Below, piece after piece: positions 14,392 to 28,100 of a stretch of DNA of 64,000 nt (position 1 is its first letter; every line of letters starts with the position of its first letter). The position numbers and the translations under genes are program-made. The stretch is from Brachionus manjavacas (Eukaryota; Rotifera; Eurotatoria; Ploima; Brachionidae): positions 4,092,001 through 4,156,000 of the forward strand of contig JAHQIY010000006.1 of NCBI GenBank assembly GCA_019054805.1, in the 5' to 3' direction. Under the pieces are notes generated by a model, which was not told where the DNA came from, did no database searches, and was given only the letters and a program-made list of their open reading frames with translations.

Positions 14392-14652
14392 AACTATACA
14401 AAACCGTTAGCTAGTCATGTCAAAAAAAACAAACATTTATCATAATATTAAATATTTTACGGTGTTTTTAAAAAAATTCATAAATTTTAATCGGGATTTA
14501 AAGTTTAAGTATACTATTACAAAGATAGATGTAAAAAACTTATTAAAAATACATTGTTTATTCGCTTATTATAAGTCAGATATAATAAAACAATTGAAGC
14601 TTTAATTTGAAATTTTTATTTATAAAAAAAAAATTCAAAAGAAATTTATTTA

Positions 14653-14692
14653 AAATCGACGCGTTTCGATCAATAGGTCTTTTTCAGGATCT
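14653..14692 (-). ncRNA. Decayed type I hammerhead-ribozyme-like motif
   Basis: Read on the minus strand, the parts come in hammerhead order. Stem I 5' strand AGATC (14688-14692) is followed by the core CTGAAAA (consensus CUGANGA), an extra A, stem II GACC-TATT-GATC with one mismatch, GAAA, a minimal two-pair stem III (AC-GC-GT), the cleavage-site triplet GTC, and the stem I 3' strand GATTT (five pairs). GAAACGCGTC closely resembles the corresponding part of known animal hammerheads. G8 of the core is replaced by A and one A is inserted, so self-cleavage is unlikely. Hammerheads with such a tiny stem III are known from the terminal repeats of Penelope-like retroelements; no such element body is visible here. 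Confidence 0.4.
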
Positions 14693-16233
14693 AATAAGAC
14701 CGAGCATTAATTTCTTAAATTAAGAAAAAAGAGAAAGAGAAAAAATTATTTAAATTTTAGAAAAAAAAACATTTTGTTATTTTACATTTTTTAGAATAAA
14801 AATGTAATATAATGTTCTATTTGAAATATTAAATAAATTTAATTTACAATTATACAATGAATTTAAGAAAAAGTTAAAATTCTGATTTTATTCAATTTAT
14901 AAATTTTCTAATTTAAAATTGAACTTGAAATTTAAGGAAAAAATAAATTCAGTTGATTTTCCTATAGAATCATCTATATTTGATTCAAATATATTAAAAG
15001 AATTATGATAAATTTTTTTAAAAAAATAATTTAAAAATGGAAGAGAAAATTAAATTATCATGGATCAATGAAGAAATAATGGATCTAAATTTTGTTAAAA
15101 AACTACTTTAAAGATTAAATCGTTTTAAATTATAAAATTGTTCAAATAGATCATCAAAAATTACATGACATCGATCACAAAAATTAAATCATAGATTAAA
15201 ATTTGGTATAGAATTAAATTTTTAAAAAATATGCTTTTTTTTTACAAAAGCTTAGAATTAATTATTTTTTCAATAAAATTCAGATCCATTATTTTTGTTA
15301 AAAAATTCAATTAAATGCAGATTTCAAAGTTAGAATGTTTTTTACCAAAATCAATAATATTACTAGTGAGTAACAAACTCCAATAAAAGATACAAATGAA
15401 ATTATTCAAACTAGGGTTCTTTAATAAATTTGCAATAAAACATGAATAATTTAATTATTATTTTTGCCAAAATTTTGGATGAAAGAATTCAACACTTGTT
15501 TTATGAAAAAAAAATTCTATTTAATCAATTTAAAAATGGGACGTTTAAGAATCCTAAAAATTTGTAAATCAAAATCAATTAAAATTTTCCTAAAACTTGA
15601 AATTAAATAAAATAAAATAAAGAAAATAATCTCTAGTATTGAAATTAAACAAATGCAATTTTTGAATTATGATGTCGCAAAATTTAGACAAAAACAATAA
15701 GACTTGTTTTAATGAGAGCTTAAATTTGCAATATGTTAATTTTAAGTTGCAATTTCCTTTAAGTACAAACCAGTTAAAATGGCAATATTAGTTAAAATTA
15801 GCTAAGAATAAAGCGAGTTTATGCACAAATTGAGTATATGAATTGAATTTAGATAGCTTAAAAGAAATAACGAAGCTAATGGAAATATAAAATAAAAATT
15901 AAAATTATTAAAAAATGCGCAATGCAAAAATTTCAAAATTTCTATTATTATATTGTTGAACAACTTTTTTTTTCAAATTCTTTATCATACACTGGTCTTA
16001 ATTTCTCTCGGCTCAGTCTCCATCTGAGTGTTCATGATCCATCAGATTTCTCTCATCTAAGTTTACGTAATTTCTTTATTAGCATTATTAGCTAACTTAG
16101 TACCCTTACGATAACGACTAATTTCATTTCTAATTGCCATTTAAGTTAAAACAGATTTATTTTAAGATTTAAATAAATATTAAAAAAATATTTGAATGAC
16201 ATTTTACAAAACAGAAAGAACATTTTCCTAAAT

Positions 16234-19200
16234 ATGAAAATCGACCGAAAATTTCGAAAAACCTTATCGGAAATTGTAAGCAAATGATGTTTAATTTAAT
16301 TTGTCTTTAATGCATTTTTTTTAGCCGAACGATTGTAAACTGTTGATAGAAAAGCTAAAATCATCTCACGACAACGATCAGCTACTAACAGAACTTTGTG
16401 CTATAAAATCATGGAACATTGGCAAATGTGAGCTGTATCATTGGGCTGATGTCTTGGACCGTTTTAATTCAATACTTGAACAATCATGTGCACACAAGTC
16501 CGAACAATCATGGCAATTGGCATGCGATCTATCCGAAAATGTAAAACTTAAGACTTTGCTTCTAGCTGTGCTTCAGTTCACCGCCCTTCTAATCGAGCAC
16601 TCATACTCAAGACATTTGTACAATTCAATCGAACATTTGACCACGCTGCTTGAATCCACAGACTTTTTGGTCATTTTATCTGTACTCAATTTGTTATATG
16701 TATTCAGCAAACGCTCAATATTTATCAATCGATTGTCAAATGATAAAAAGCAAGCGCTTGTACAGCGCCTTTTATATTTGGCAGAAGTTAGTATTTTTCT
16801 TACAAAATTTTTACAAAATAATCTTTTGTAAATTTTTTTTTTATTAATTAAAATTAATCTTTAAAAACTCAATTAATAAAAACATCAAGCACGGTCTTAA
16901 ATCGTAAAAGATTACGATTCAAGACCGTGCGTGGTAACACGAGAAAATTTTTATAAACTTTAATCTGTCTCATTCTGGTAAGCCTAGCATATAATAAATT
17001 CGAATTGGAAAAAATCAACTTTCAGCCGGTGAATTTTTTCAGCTTGCAATTATTATTGTTTTTATTTTATTATTTTTTATTTATTAAAATTTTTCGAACA
17101 GGTTTTTTACTGAATTTTCTTAAAAGAAAAAAATTATTGACAGCGACAAAAATAATTTCATTGTTTCGAAAAAAACAATTTAACTTAAAAAATTACAGAT
17201 TTTTGATTTTTTTCATTTCCTCTAATTATCTTATTATGAATAGAAATTTTCTTATCTAAACATACTAGATAGTTAAATATTTTATTTGTTTGCTCAAGAG
17301 ATCTCAATAGTATTTTTCAAATTAATATTATAATATTTTTTTTCTGTAGAGTTGGGGTGGTAAAGAAAACGGATTGGATTTGGTCAAGTGTTGCTTATAT
17401 ACAGACCTTAGTAATTTTCCGTCATCAGCTACCGCGGTAAATTTCGAATACACTGTAGATACGTCAATAAATACTGATAGCAAAGATGAAGTTTCATTCT
17501 TGTCACACAATCAACCGTCAAAGACAACAGTAACTAAGCATGTTAAATTAGAAAAAGTCAATATGGTAAGTTTAGACGAAAAAAATTTATTTTGTATTAT
17601 TTATTAAAATATAAAATCAGTAGTCTTAGAATAGGAGTTTACTCTTAATGGCTTTAGTCCCATTGAAATTATGTTATGTTACATTTTTTTTAGAATTGTA
17701 TTGAAACTCTGGATTTAATTTAAGAAATATCTAAAAATAATACCAAAATTTCGTATTTTTTCTAATAGAATTTCCACTTTTAGTCATGAAAAATTTTAAT
17801 AAAAAAATAATTACTTTTGAAGCTAACACAAGTTCAAGAATGAATCTTAAATTTTTTTAAAATTAATTAGAACTTATGCGGATATTTTTTTTATACTGAA
17901 ATGAGCATTTAAATTGCACTGTGCGTTTGAAAAATAAAAATTAGATCAACAATGCAAAAACTTTTTTCCATTTTCTCAAAATTGGTTCTGTAAATTGAAT
18001 CAGCAAAAATTTTTGTACCAGGTGATACATTCAATGCATCACCTAAATTTAGCCGCTGCAAATACTCTTCAAATTAGATTTTAGTTTAATTTGATGTGTG
18101 TTTGAGTGTATTTTTTTATTTTCTTGTCAACACTGTAATTAAGTGACGAATGCATGAGAATATAAAAAATTTCAAGAACCAATTTTGAGAAAATGGAAAA
18201 AAAAATATTTATTATTTTTAAATTGGCATTTAATTTAATAAAAAATCTTAAGACCGAAATTTTACATTTCTTATTTTATAATAGCATTTCCACTTTAGAT
18301 CTTAGATCTATAGAATTACAACAAAAAAAACTATTATTGTAGTCAACTCAAATTTTTGAATAAATCTTAATTTTTCAAATTATTAATTAGAGTCGAACCG
18401 GAAATTTGAAATTTTTTTAAAGAAGAAATACATTATTTTGGTCTTTTAACTTTTTCCAAATAAAAAAATAGAAAAAATATACTTTGATGTCATAAAAAAT
18501 CACAAAGAGTGTACACTAATTAAGAAGATAGAGAGGAAAAAAGCCAAAGTGTTTATTAATAATTTTCTATCTATTCAGATACACGAGAACCCGGCTATGA
18601 TAATGGAACAAGTTTTGAAAGATCATGCGGACATACCGGAAGACAAACGAGTTCTTTTGTACACATACATTCGTTTGGCACACTCGTTTCCAAATTATGA
18701 CAAACGAAAGCTTTTTGTACAAACTCGTCTGCAATCACTGTCAATACTAGTCTATTCAGGCGCTATCCAAGAGCACAACAACCTGTTGTACGACGGCCTC
18801 ATCGAAGAGCTCGTTGACGTGCTTACCGTCAAAGACACAACTGCGCCCATACCTCCATTTCCGGAAATAAAAGCCGCGTCGCTCAAGACCCTCACGGCCA
18901 TCATTCATCTAGAAAAGACAATCAAGCTCACAGAAATAATCGAGACCACTCAGGCGTCAAGCTATCACGGCCTCTTGCCCACATTGGTGCGAAAGTGTGT
19001 CGAGCATCTAATTGATCCGAGCAAGGAGCCATTTCCGCACCAATTTGCCACATCTCTATTCTCGTTTTTGTATCACTTGGCCACATATGACACGGGCGGA
19101 GACGCACTGGTCAAGTGTGGCATCATGGAAACGCTGCTCAAAGTAGTCAACCACAATCACAATTCGCAAGAGTTCATAATGTTCGTGACCAGAGCTGTGC

Positions 19201-22200
19201 GCGTCATTGATCTAATAACCAATTTGGACATGAGCTCGTTTGAGTCGCACAACGGCCTCGTCGCCTTCATCAACAGACTCGAGTATGAAGTGAACGAGTG
19301 CCGCAAAGAACAACCATTTGTGATCCGAATAAAAAAGTCCAAGCACCACGAGGAACAAATGGAGGAGCAGACGACAAGCGTCATGGACACAGAGGCACAG
19401 GTCGAAGAGCCGGCCAAGCTTGGTCTCACCTGCTACCATCAGCGATCCGCTTTGCTCAAGTCAATTTTGAACTTTTTCAAAAAAGCCATTGCCGACTCGT
19501 CCAACAACAACATACCGAACTTGGGCGACTCCATACGTCACATGATGGACAACTCGTTGCCGCACAGTCTTAAGCACATAATCAGCAACGCGGACTACTA
19601 CGGGCCCAGTTTGTTCCTGCTTGCCATTGACGTTGTCCAGTTGTTTATTTTCCAAGAGCCGTCTCAATTGTCTCAGTTGCAAGAGAACGGCCTCACGGAC
19701 GTCATACTGTACGCATTGCTGAAAAAAAATGTGCCAGCCACACGCGAAGTCCTCGGCTCGCTGCCCACCGTATTCAGCGCTCTGTGTCTGAACACGCCAG
19801 GTCTCAACGCCTTCATAGAAAACAAGCCATTCGACAAGCTCTTTCAAGTGTTGCTCAGTCCGGACTATTTGCCGGCGATGCGACGACGCCGAACGGCCGA
19901 GCCCGCCAACACCACCAGCATTCATGGAGCGAGCGGCTCGTCGGGCACTGCGTCTCAATTGGGCATGGCCATGGACGAGCTGATGCGTCACCAACCGTCG
20001 CTCAGAGTCGAGGCCATTAACTCGATCATTACTTTGCTGAATCAGCTTAACGAGATGGGCAAAAATCCCAATTTTGTGTGTCAGCGTCAATCGTCGTCGT
20101 CGTCGTCGTCCTCGGCCCAATCGGGCTCCAAAAGCACTAAGCCAGTGGCGCCTGTGTCCAACCAGGCGAGCACGTCAGTGGCGGCGGCAGCAGCGGCAGC
20201 GCAACCCATTCTTGGCACAAATGCGGCCGATTCAAATGAGCCAAGTGGCGGTGAAACAGCCGGCCAAACGCAGAGCTCCGACGACGAGACCAACATGGAA
20301 GACTACGAGACCATGATTGTGGACTCGGTCGACCAGCAAAACAAAGCTCACTCTCTCAAGCCAACTGTGCAACAACAAGTGCAAGTGCCCGTGCAGCCCG
20401 AGAGCATACCACTGCTCGACTACATCACCAACATAATGAAATTCATCGAGGCCATCCTAAGCAACAATTCAACCGATGACCATTGCAAAGAGTTTGTCAA
20501 GCAACAAGGCCTAGTGCCTTTGTTGGAAATTTTGACGCTGCCCAATTTGCCAATCGATTTTCCGAACTCGACCGCATGTCAATCGGTGTGTCAAGTTTGC
20601 AAGGCTATTTTGAACTTGAGCCGAGACGCGACCATCATCGACCAAGCGCTCCAGCTCGTCTTAAAGCTACTCGGCCAAAGCGACTCATTGTATCAAGGCT
20701 ATTTGGTGAGCAGGCGACAAGAGCGCCACTTGAAAGAGCCGATTGTAACGGACGGCTCTGTTCTGCTCGCCGAAATGGCCTCCAGTCAACATCCCATCGA
20801 ATCGATTCAGTCGTGGCAGCAAACGCCTTTTTTGCACTCCATTTGCGCTCTCCACTCTCTCATCTACTTGCTGATCACTCTGGGCAAAATAACCCAAAAC
20901 GACTGTCGCACTCTAGTGCTGAACAAGTGGGCGAGTGACACGGGCGTCAAAGTGCTCGACCACTTGTCCAAATTGTACTCGAATTTGGTGTGGGAAAGCT
21001 CGATGCTGTTGTGGCTGTGCAACGAAGAACAACAACAATCGCAGCTAAATCAACTCGTTCAACTGAAACAAATGAGCGCCGATCAATCGACTCAGTCCAG
21101 TCAATCCATAGTCAATCAATTGAACACTCTAATCGAACAATTGAGCTGGCAAACGGCCCATTCCAACGTGTTCGAGTTCAATCGGCCCGATTTGGACCGG
21201 CTGCGTCAATTGCTGGGCCAGGACGCGGCCGACACCGCAACCAGCGCCGACACAAAAGCAATGTGTCCCGCGTACGCCAAGTACATCCGGCCGTTGTTCA
21301 ATTGTGCGTCCAAGATGGCTCGATCGTTGTGCGAAATGTTCGGTCTGATGGTGAAATTGAGCGCTGGCTCGTGCAAAAGCGCCAATACAAGGCGAAACAT
21401 GATCTCCAGTCTGAATCAGAACACGTCGCCGAGCGCCGCTGCCATCCAAGTCGCCTCCTCGCTCTCTCAAATAGTGATCAGTGGCTTTAGTGCCCGCCGA
21501 TTCCAACAGCCACAGCAGTCGCACTCGGACAAAACGCTCGACGACGCGGACAAAATGCACGCCAAGTTTCGTCTCACCTACTACATATGCTCGAGCGGAT
21601 TTGCGTCGTCCATTCTTTTCGACGAACAAAAGCGTCCCTATCATCTGATGATACAGCGTTTTGACACTCAGAACGGCGCCAAGCATTTGTTCGACGCGTT
21701 CTACTGGGCCGTGTCGCTGCTGGCCGACGCCAAGGCCGACGACACCGATCGTGTCCAAGAGGGCACGCTCGAATTCATCGAATCGTGGCTCCAGCTCATA
21801 CAAAAGCTGGTCAATACCAAAAACATGCTCGAGACCAGATACGCGTTGTCGAGTGCCGAGAGCAAAAAAGTGTGTCCGTTCGATCCGATCAAATTTTTGT
21901 TCAAAATTCAAAAGCAGGCTTTCGAGGCGCTCATGTGCCTGTGGGAAAACAAGAGCTTTATCATACGCGAAAACTACACGCTCAGCGAAACTGTGCTCAA
22001 CATACTGTGCCAAATATTGGTGGGCGATACGCAGCTGCAGAAAAAATTGACCGAACAACAACAACAACAGCAGCAGCAGCAGGTGCAATCGAGCGGCGGT
22101 CTGAGCTCGTTGGCCAGTTCGTTGCGCGGCTCGTTTCAGTCGCGCGAGCCGCACTTGTTCGCCGCGTCGTCGTCGTCGTCGCTGTCGTTGTCGTCGCGTG

Positions 22201-22892
22201 CACTGACGCCGGCCGACCACGAAATAGTCAATCAAATGGTGTCGATGGGCTTCTCGGCCGAGCTCGCCCAAGAAGCCGTGAGTCGCACTACGCCCAATTC
22301 GGTCGACCAGGCCGTCGAGTACTGTTTCACGCATCAAAATCAGGCCGGCTCGAACACAGCCGACGCCGAGCCCATGAATCAGGACAGAGCGAACGAGTCG
22401 AGCTTGAACAAAGAGCAAAAAGTTCACTCGGACCCATCGTCGGACAATCAGCTCGACAACGCCAGCTATCAATTGGACAAGGCCATTTTGGACAAGTTTG
22501 CGGCGAGCATGCTGCCCGGACTCATGAAAATACTGGACAATGTGCCCGATTGTGTGTACAGAGTGTGCGATTTGATTGTGGTGGTTGTGGGCAAGTATGG
22601 CGACGAGTGGCGCGACAATTGTCTCACCTTTATTCTAAATGAAATACTCGACACGATCAAACAAGTAAGCGAGCTGTACTTGATGCAAACAGAAACGCCA
22701 AAGGAAACAAAGTCGCATTTGGAGCAAAAAATGGCATCGCGTCTCCTCCTATTTTGTCTTTTGTTCGAAGAAATGCAATTGCCATGCTCCAAAATTGTGA
22801 ATAGCTCGAATTTGTTGGAAAAGTGTGTCAACATGCTACAAATGGTTACCAACAGTTCGCATTTGTTCAAACAGCAACAACAACAACAAAAA

Positions 22893-22926
<34 letters not shown>

Positions 22927-25128
22927 AGAAGCATGCATCATTGACGTCACAATCACAAGACGAGAGTCGGACATCAACGCCTGTGTGGCTCACGTCTCTC
23001 TTCATTCTAATCGATTTGATCGAAAAGGCCGCTTTGTCCACTAGGCGAAAAGCGGCGCTAAACGATCAATTCAAGTGGTATCAACGCGTGTGGAAATGGT
23101 ACGAAGAACGTCAAAACAAATGGATTCAGTACGCTGCGGCCAACAACAAGCTAATCGACCAAGCGTACATTAATGGCGAGACTAGTGTGCGGATAGCGGT
23201 GCCGCGCAAAGGCTACATCGTTCACTTTAACACAATGCTGCAAGAGAACGAAGAGTCGTCGCATAGACGGCCAGTGATGTTGTCGTTTGAAAAAGTGGCA
23301 AGTGGAACAGGTGGGACAGGTGGAACAAGCGTGACGAGTGGTGGCGAAGGTGATACGGCAATGGACAAACAAACGGAGAGCAGTGTGGCGGTGGCGTCGT
23401 CGCCGCTGCCCACCGAAATAGTCAATGGTCTGAAGGGAGCGCAAATATCGGCAGTTATTGAGTCGTGTGTCGAGTTGATATCGTGGCCAGTGTCCGATCC
23501 GGACTGTTTGCACTCCATACTGCGCCTAATATTGCGCTTGACCAGACAACACGAGTACGCAATTGAGTTTGCGGCTCGCAACGGACCCCAGTACATACTC
23601 AATTTGACGCAGAAAAATTCGTTCATCGGCTACGCGTCCCTCATCACGCTCATATTTCGTCACATATGCGAGGACGAGAAAAATTTGCGTCTGACTATGG
23701 AAAAAGCGATTCGCTTGGCACTCACTGGCTCGCAAGTGGCCATTGCTGGCCTGCAGCCGGGCAGCATTGGCGCCAAAGAGTTGAACAATGTGCTGAGACT
23801 GCTGGGACCGGCCATTTGCCGACATCCCGATCTATTTTGTCAAGTGGCATGCGACATACTGCGCATAGTGATCCGTCGCGAAGACGAGTCCTTGTACAAC
23901 ACGAGCAATATTCAAACGCTGCAAAAGCCCATTGAACAATCGTTGAACTTGAACGCGTCCTATTGTTTGCGCACAGTCGCTGCCAAACTCATGCCCACCA
24001 CTGCCATGCCCGACTATGCCAAACAGCTTGTTGTCGACTTGCTCAACTATTTGATTAAGCCGGACAAAAAATCAGACAAAAAAAACAACAACGCACACAG
24101 CCAACAACACCAAGCGCTGATATCGAAGTCGGGCGTGCTGCGCATCCTAAGCGAACTGGTTCGCTCGTATGCCGGATGCGCCAAAATTGTGTCCACACAC
24201 ACATACAAAATGGCCGAGTTTAGCCAAGAGTGCAATGCGTTGGCATTTCTATTGGACAATTTGCTGGCCTCGAATCAAACCTACGGCGACAAGGATTGTC
24301 CGTCGTTGTGCCGCTTGTTGATTGTGGCATTGGCCAGCTGCAATCATTGTCTCGACTCGCAGAACGCGCTCGTACACGAAGTCAAACAGGCCTTGCATCG
24401 AGCAGTCAACTTGCCCGAATCAAACGACAAACACATCAAGATACAAGCGTTCGCGTCCATCATCAACACCATGATCGAAACATGTCCGGCCATACACAAC
24501 ACCAGTCAGCCGATGCACAACAACGTCAACAACGTCAACAACATGATGAAAATAATGCACAAAAAAGGCCTAATAAACGATTTGGCGCGTGTGCCATTGT
24601 ACATGGACTTGTCGTGTCCCAAATACATAGACACCATAAACACAATACTCAAGCCGCTCGAAACAATGACCAAAACACTTAACATGACGGTCAAAAAGCC
24701 CATGGCCGCCAAGCCGATCGAACGAATAGCTCAGACTGTTGAGCCGATTGTTCTGGACGAGCAAGCCCGGAGCCGAGTGTCGACCGAACGCGACATCATT
24801 CAACAGCAGCATAGTGGAGCTACCACGGACCTCAACGAGCTGAACATAAACGAGAATGTGGCGAGTGATGCTGGCGGCAGTGTGATCGCCGCGGCCAGTA
24901 CGACCACACCGACCAGTCGAACACAGCCGTCCACAATTGAGCAACAACAGGAGCAGCGAGAAGCGACAACAGCCGGCCCGGGCGCTGAGTCGTCGTCGTC
25001 CTTGGCGTCGTCGTGTGCAGCAGCGACGTCGACAGCGGTGTCAGCGGCAGTGGTCGATTTGAACATGACCGAAATGGAGCCGCAGCAAACTTTGCCTCAG
25101 GATGTTGACATGTATCCGTCGTCGCAGC

Positions 25129-25160
<32 letters not shown>

Positions 25161-28100
25161 AGGCGAGACTTGGACGGCCGCGTATTCGAACGAGTGATGG
25201 AAGCGTTCGAAAACGAAGAAGACGACGTGTCCGAGTCGGACGTGTCTGAGTCGGGCTCGTCCAGCGAATACGAATCGCAGGATCGCATAATTCAAATCGA
25301 GGCCGACAACGACGGCAATCAAATTCACATCGAAATCGGCCCTGCTGATCACGACGAAGACGAAGAAGAGGAGGAGGACGTGTTGGGCATGTTGCCGGGC
25401 TCGATGCACGACGCGTTGAACAACAGTAGTGGCGAGAGCGACAACGAGTCCGAGAACGAGGCCGACTTTAACAGCAGAGTGACAGGCAATCAAAACGCAG
25501 ACGAAGACGAAGAAGAAGAGACCGAAGTTATTGAGAGTGAGAATAGTGACGATGAGGAGGACGAGGACGACGACGACGACGACGAAGAGGAAGAGGACGA
25601 TGACGATGAGAACATTATTGACGAGGAGATTGTGGAGGGCAGCGATGGCAGATCGGCCGAGTCCGATTTGAGTGACGATGAACAGAACGCGTCCAATCGC
25701 AATCAAGAGCAAAATTTGCATCACCATCACCATCACCATCTTCATCATCATCATCATCATCATCACGATAGCCACGGACACGCGAATCAAATGGACGATG
25801 ACGGTGTGAATGCGAATGCTAATGGTGGTGTGCTGACAACTAATGACGAGAACAATGGCTCGCATAGACGCAGACGCATGAGACGCGACAATCAACAGCA
25901 CGATCGTGACGATCAACATCACAATCACACTGATCACTACGAGGACATTGATGACGATGAACAGGAGGACATGGATTTGGACGAAAACGAACATATAATG
26001 GACGAAGATGGCAATCAAATAATCGAGGAAGAGGACGATGAACATGAGGAAGATGAAGACGACGATGAAGACGACGATGAGGACGACGACGATGATGAAA
26101 ATGAGGAGGATGACGACGAAGAGGCCGAAGAAGTTGCAGAAAACGAAGAAGACGAAGAAGACGAAGAAAGCGAGTATTTTGACACTTATCATCAAATGCT
26201 CGATTTTATCAACGAGGACAATGCTGAAAATGGCGAAGAAGACGAGTTTTTGACTCACATCGAAGACTTGTGGCAAACACATGGCGCCACTCAGCCAAGT
26301 CACATTGTAATCGGCAACGGCAACACATTTGGCATATCGTCGTCGAACACGGACGCCAATGTGCCCGCACACCCATTGAGTGTGTCCGCCGTGCATCCAC
26401 TCCTAGTCAATCAAACCGAATCGAATACACAACTCGCTCAGTCGAATCAAACGGCCAACAACGCATTTCAAGTGACCGGTCTGGGTCTGACAGGCACCAG
26501 TTTGGCCAGCTCAATATCGCCAATATTGCGCACAATGCGACAACTGCATCACGGATACAGAACCAATCGATTGGCACGCTTTGTCCTGCCTGGTCTGCAA
26601 ATACAATCAGTTGGTCAGGCGACACAGCCAGCTGCGCTGCACGCTCCATCCATCCGCGCCACATCGCTGCCTTACAATACTCTCAACGAAATACTACAAG
26701 GCTTGGAGAATCCGGCATCGGCCCTTCAAACACCGCCACTAACAGCTCCCAATGTGTCAAATTTTATGGACTTGTTGGCTGGAAACCAAACCATTGCGGC
26801 CAATGCACCCGCTGCACCCACTCCAACTACTTCTGCCACCACTGCCACCGCTGCCACCGCGGCCACCGCCACTGCCAGCACTTCGGCGCCCACGACCACA
26901 GTGCCCACTAGTGCTACCACTGGCGCCAATCCGGCCACTCATGGCCTGCCATCTGTTAGCGGGACCGCAGCGGCCACCTCCAGCAGCACTGCTCTAGCCA
27001 ACATGAACAATCCCGAATTCCTGGTCAATCTAAACAGTTACAATAATGACGGTTTTGGCGAAAATATCGGCAATGGCACTACCAATTTGTACATCATACG
27101 AACACCATTGGCTCGATGGAACGAAGAGTGCACTGTTCTCGACTCGCATTCCATGCATCATGCCATCCTATTGAATAAGCCATTGATAATGCAAGCGTTG
27201 GAAAAGTATCGCAACGAAGAGTTGAACGAGAGACGAGAGAAAAAGCTAAACGAAGAAAGAGAAAAATTGAGGAAACAAGAAGAGCGTGCGGCCAACGACG
27301 CACTCAATGCCATCAATCAAAACAATCCAAATGAACTACTGGTCCAAAGCGCGCCATCTCAATCTCAACCTCAACAGTCACAATCCCAGCCAGAACAACA
27401 GCAACAAGTGGAGGCACAAGCGACTAGAATGGAAGATGAGCCGATAGTGACAGAGCCTGAAGTGGAACAAGTGCCAATTGATGCGAGTCAAATAGCGCCT
27501 GAAGAAAGTGTTGCAACCGAAACACCCGCTAGCACACACACTCCAGTCATTACTCCTATTCCCGACACTTCTACTTCTACTTCTACTAGTACTCCTACTG
27601 AAGCTGCTACTGCTACAGATACTGCTACTGCTGCTACTGCTGCTGCTGCTTCTGCTGGTGTTTCTACTGCTTCTACTGATGATGCCATTGTTTCTGTTGA
27701 ATCCGAATCGGATCGAGAAGCAGTGAACAATTTTGTGAGCAACTTTTTTTCGACTAGTTGTAGTGTGTTCGCATTGTCGTCTGTTGATGAACGTCGCATA
27801 GCAATTGAAGCGCTACGCGTGGCCGGTCATCAACGAGCAAGCCTAGAGCTGCAAGCAGCAACCAACGATCAAACCCAGTATCCACAAAATTACGTGTTTC
27901 TAGACGGACACGTAGTCGAAATGCCCAGCGGCATTGACCCATCGTTTTTGAGCGCTTTGCCCGACTCACTGCGCCGAGAGGTCATAATGGAGCAGCTGCG
28001 AATGCTCGGCATAGACATACGCAATCGTCCAATACCGGCAGCAATGCAGCCGCCGAACGAATCAGAGCAAGCGGGCCAACATGTTCAAGAGACTCAAGAA

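Larger units (their letters stand above)
13310..16233. other. AT-rich gap between Galpha-o and HUWE1
   Basis: No protein gene is visible. A foldback repeat and a hammerhead-like motif are annotated separately. An open stretch of 62 codons at 14417-14605 (+), Lys/Asn/Ile-rich, matches nothing I know and may be a transposon remnant or chance. Confidence 0.55.

Noticed and set aside
21129-22472. 447-codon open frame on the minus strand inside HUWE1
   Set aside because: The sense strand codes for HUWE1 with full homology. The antisense frame is an effect of codon bias (few TTA/CTA/TCA codons in the GC-richer exon).
25041-26396. 451-codon minus-strand frame rich in Val, Ile, Leu and Met
   Set aside because: Antisense of the GAC/GAA/GAT acidic tract and CAT repeats necessarily reads as Val, Phe, Ile and Met. 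It looks like a membrane protein but is a shadow.
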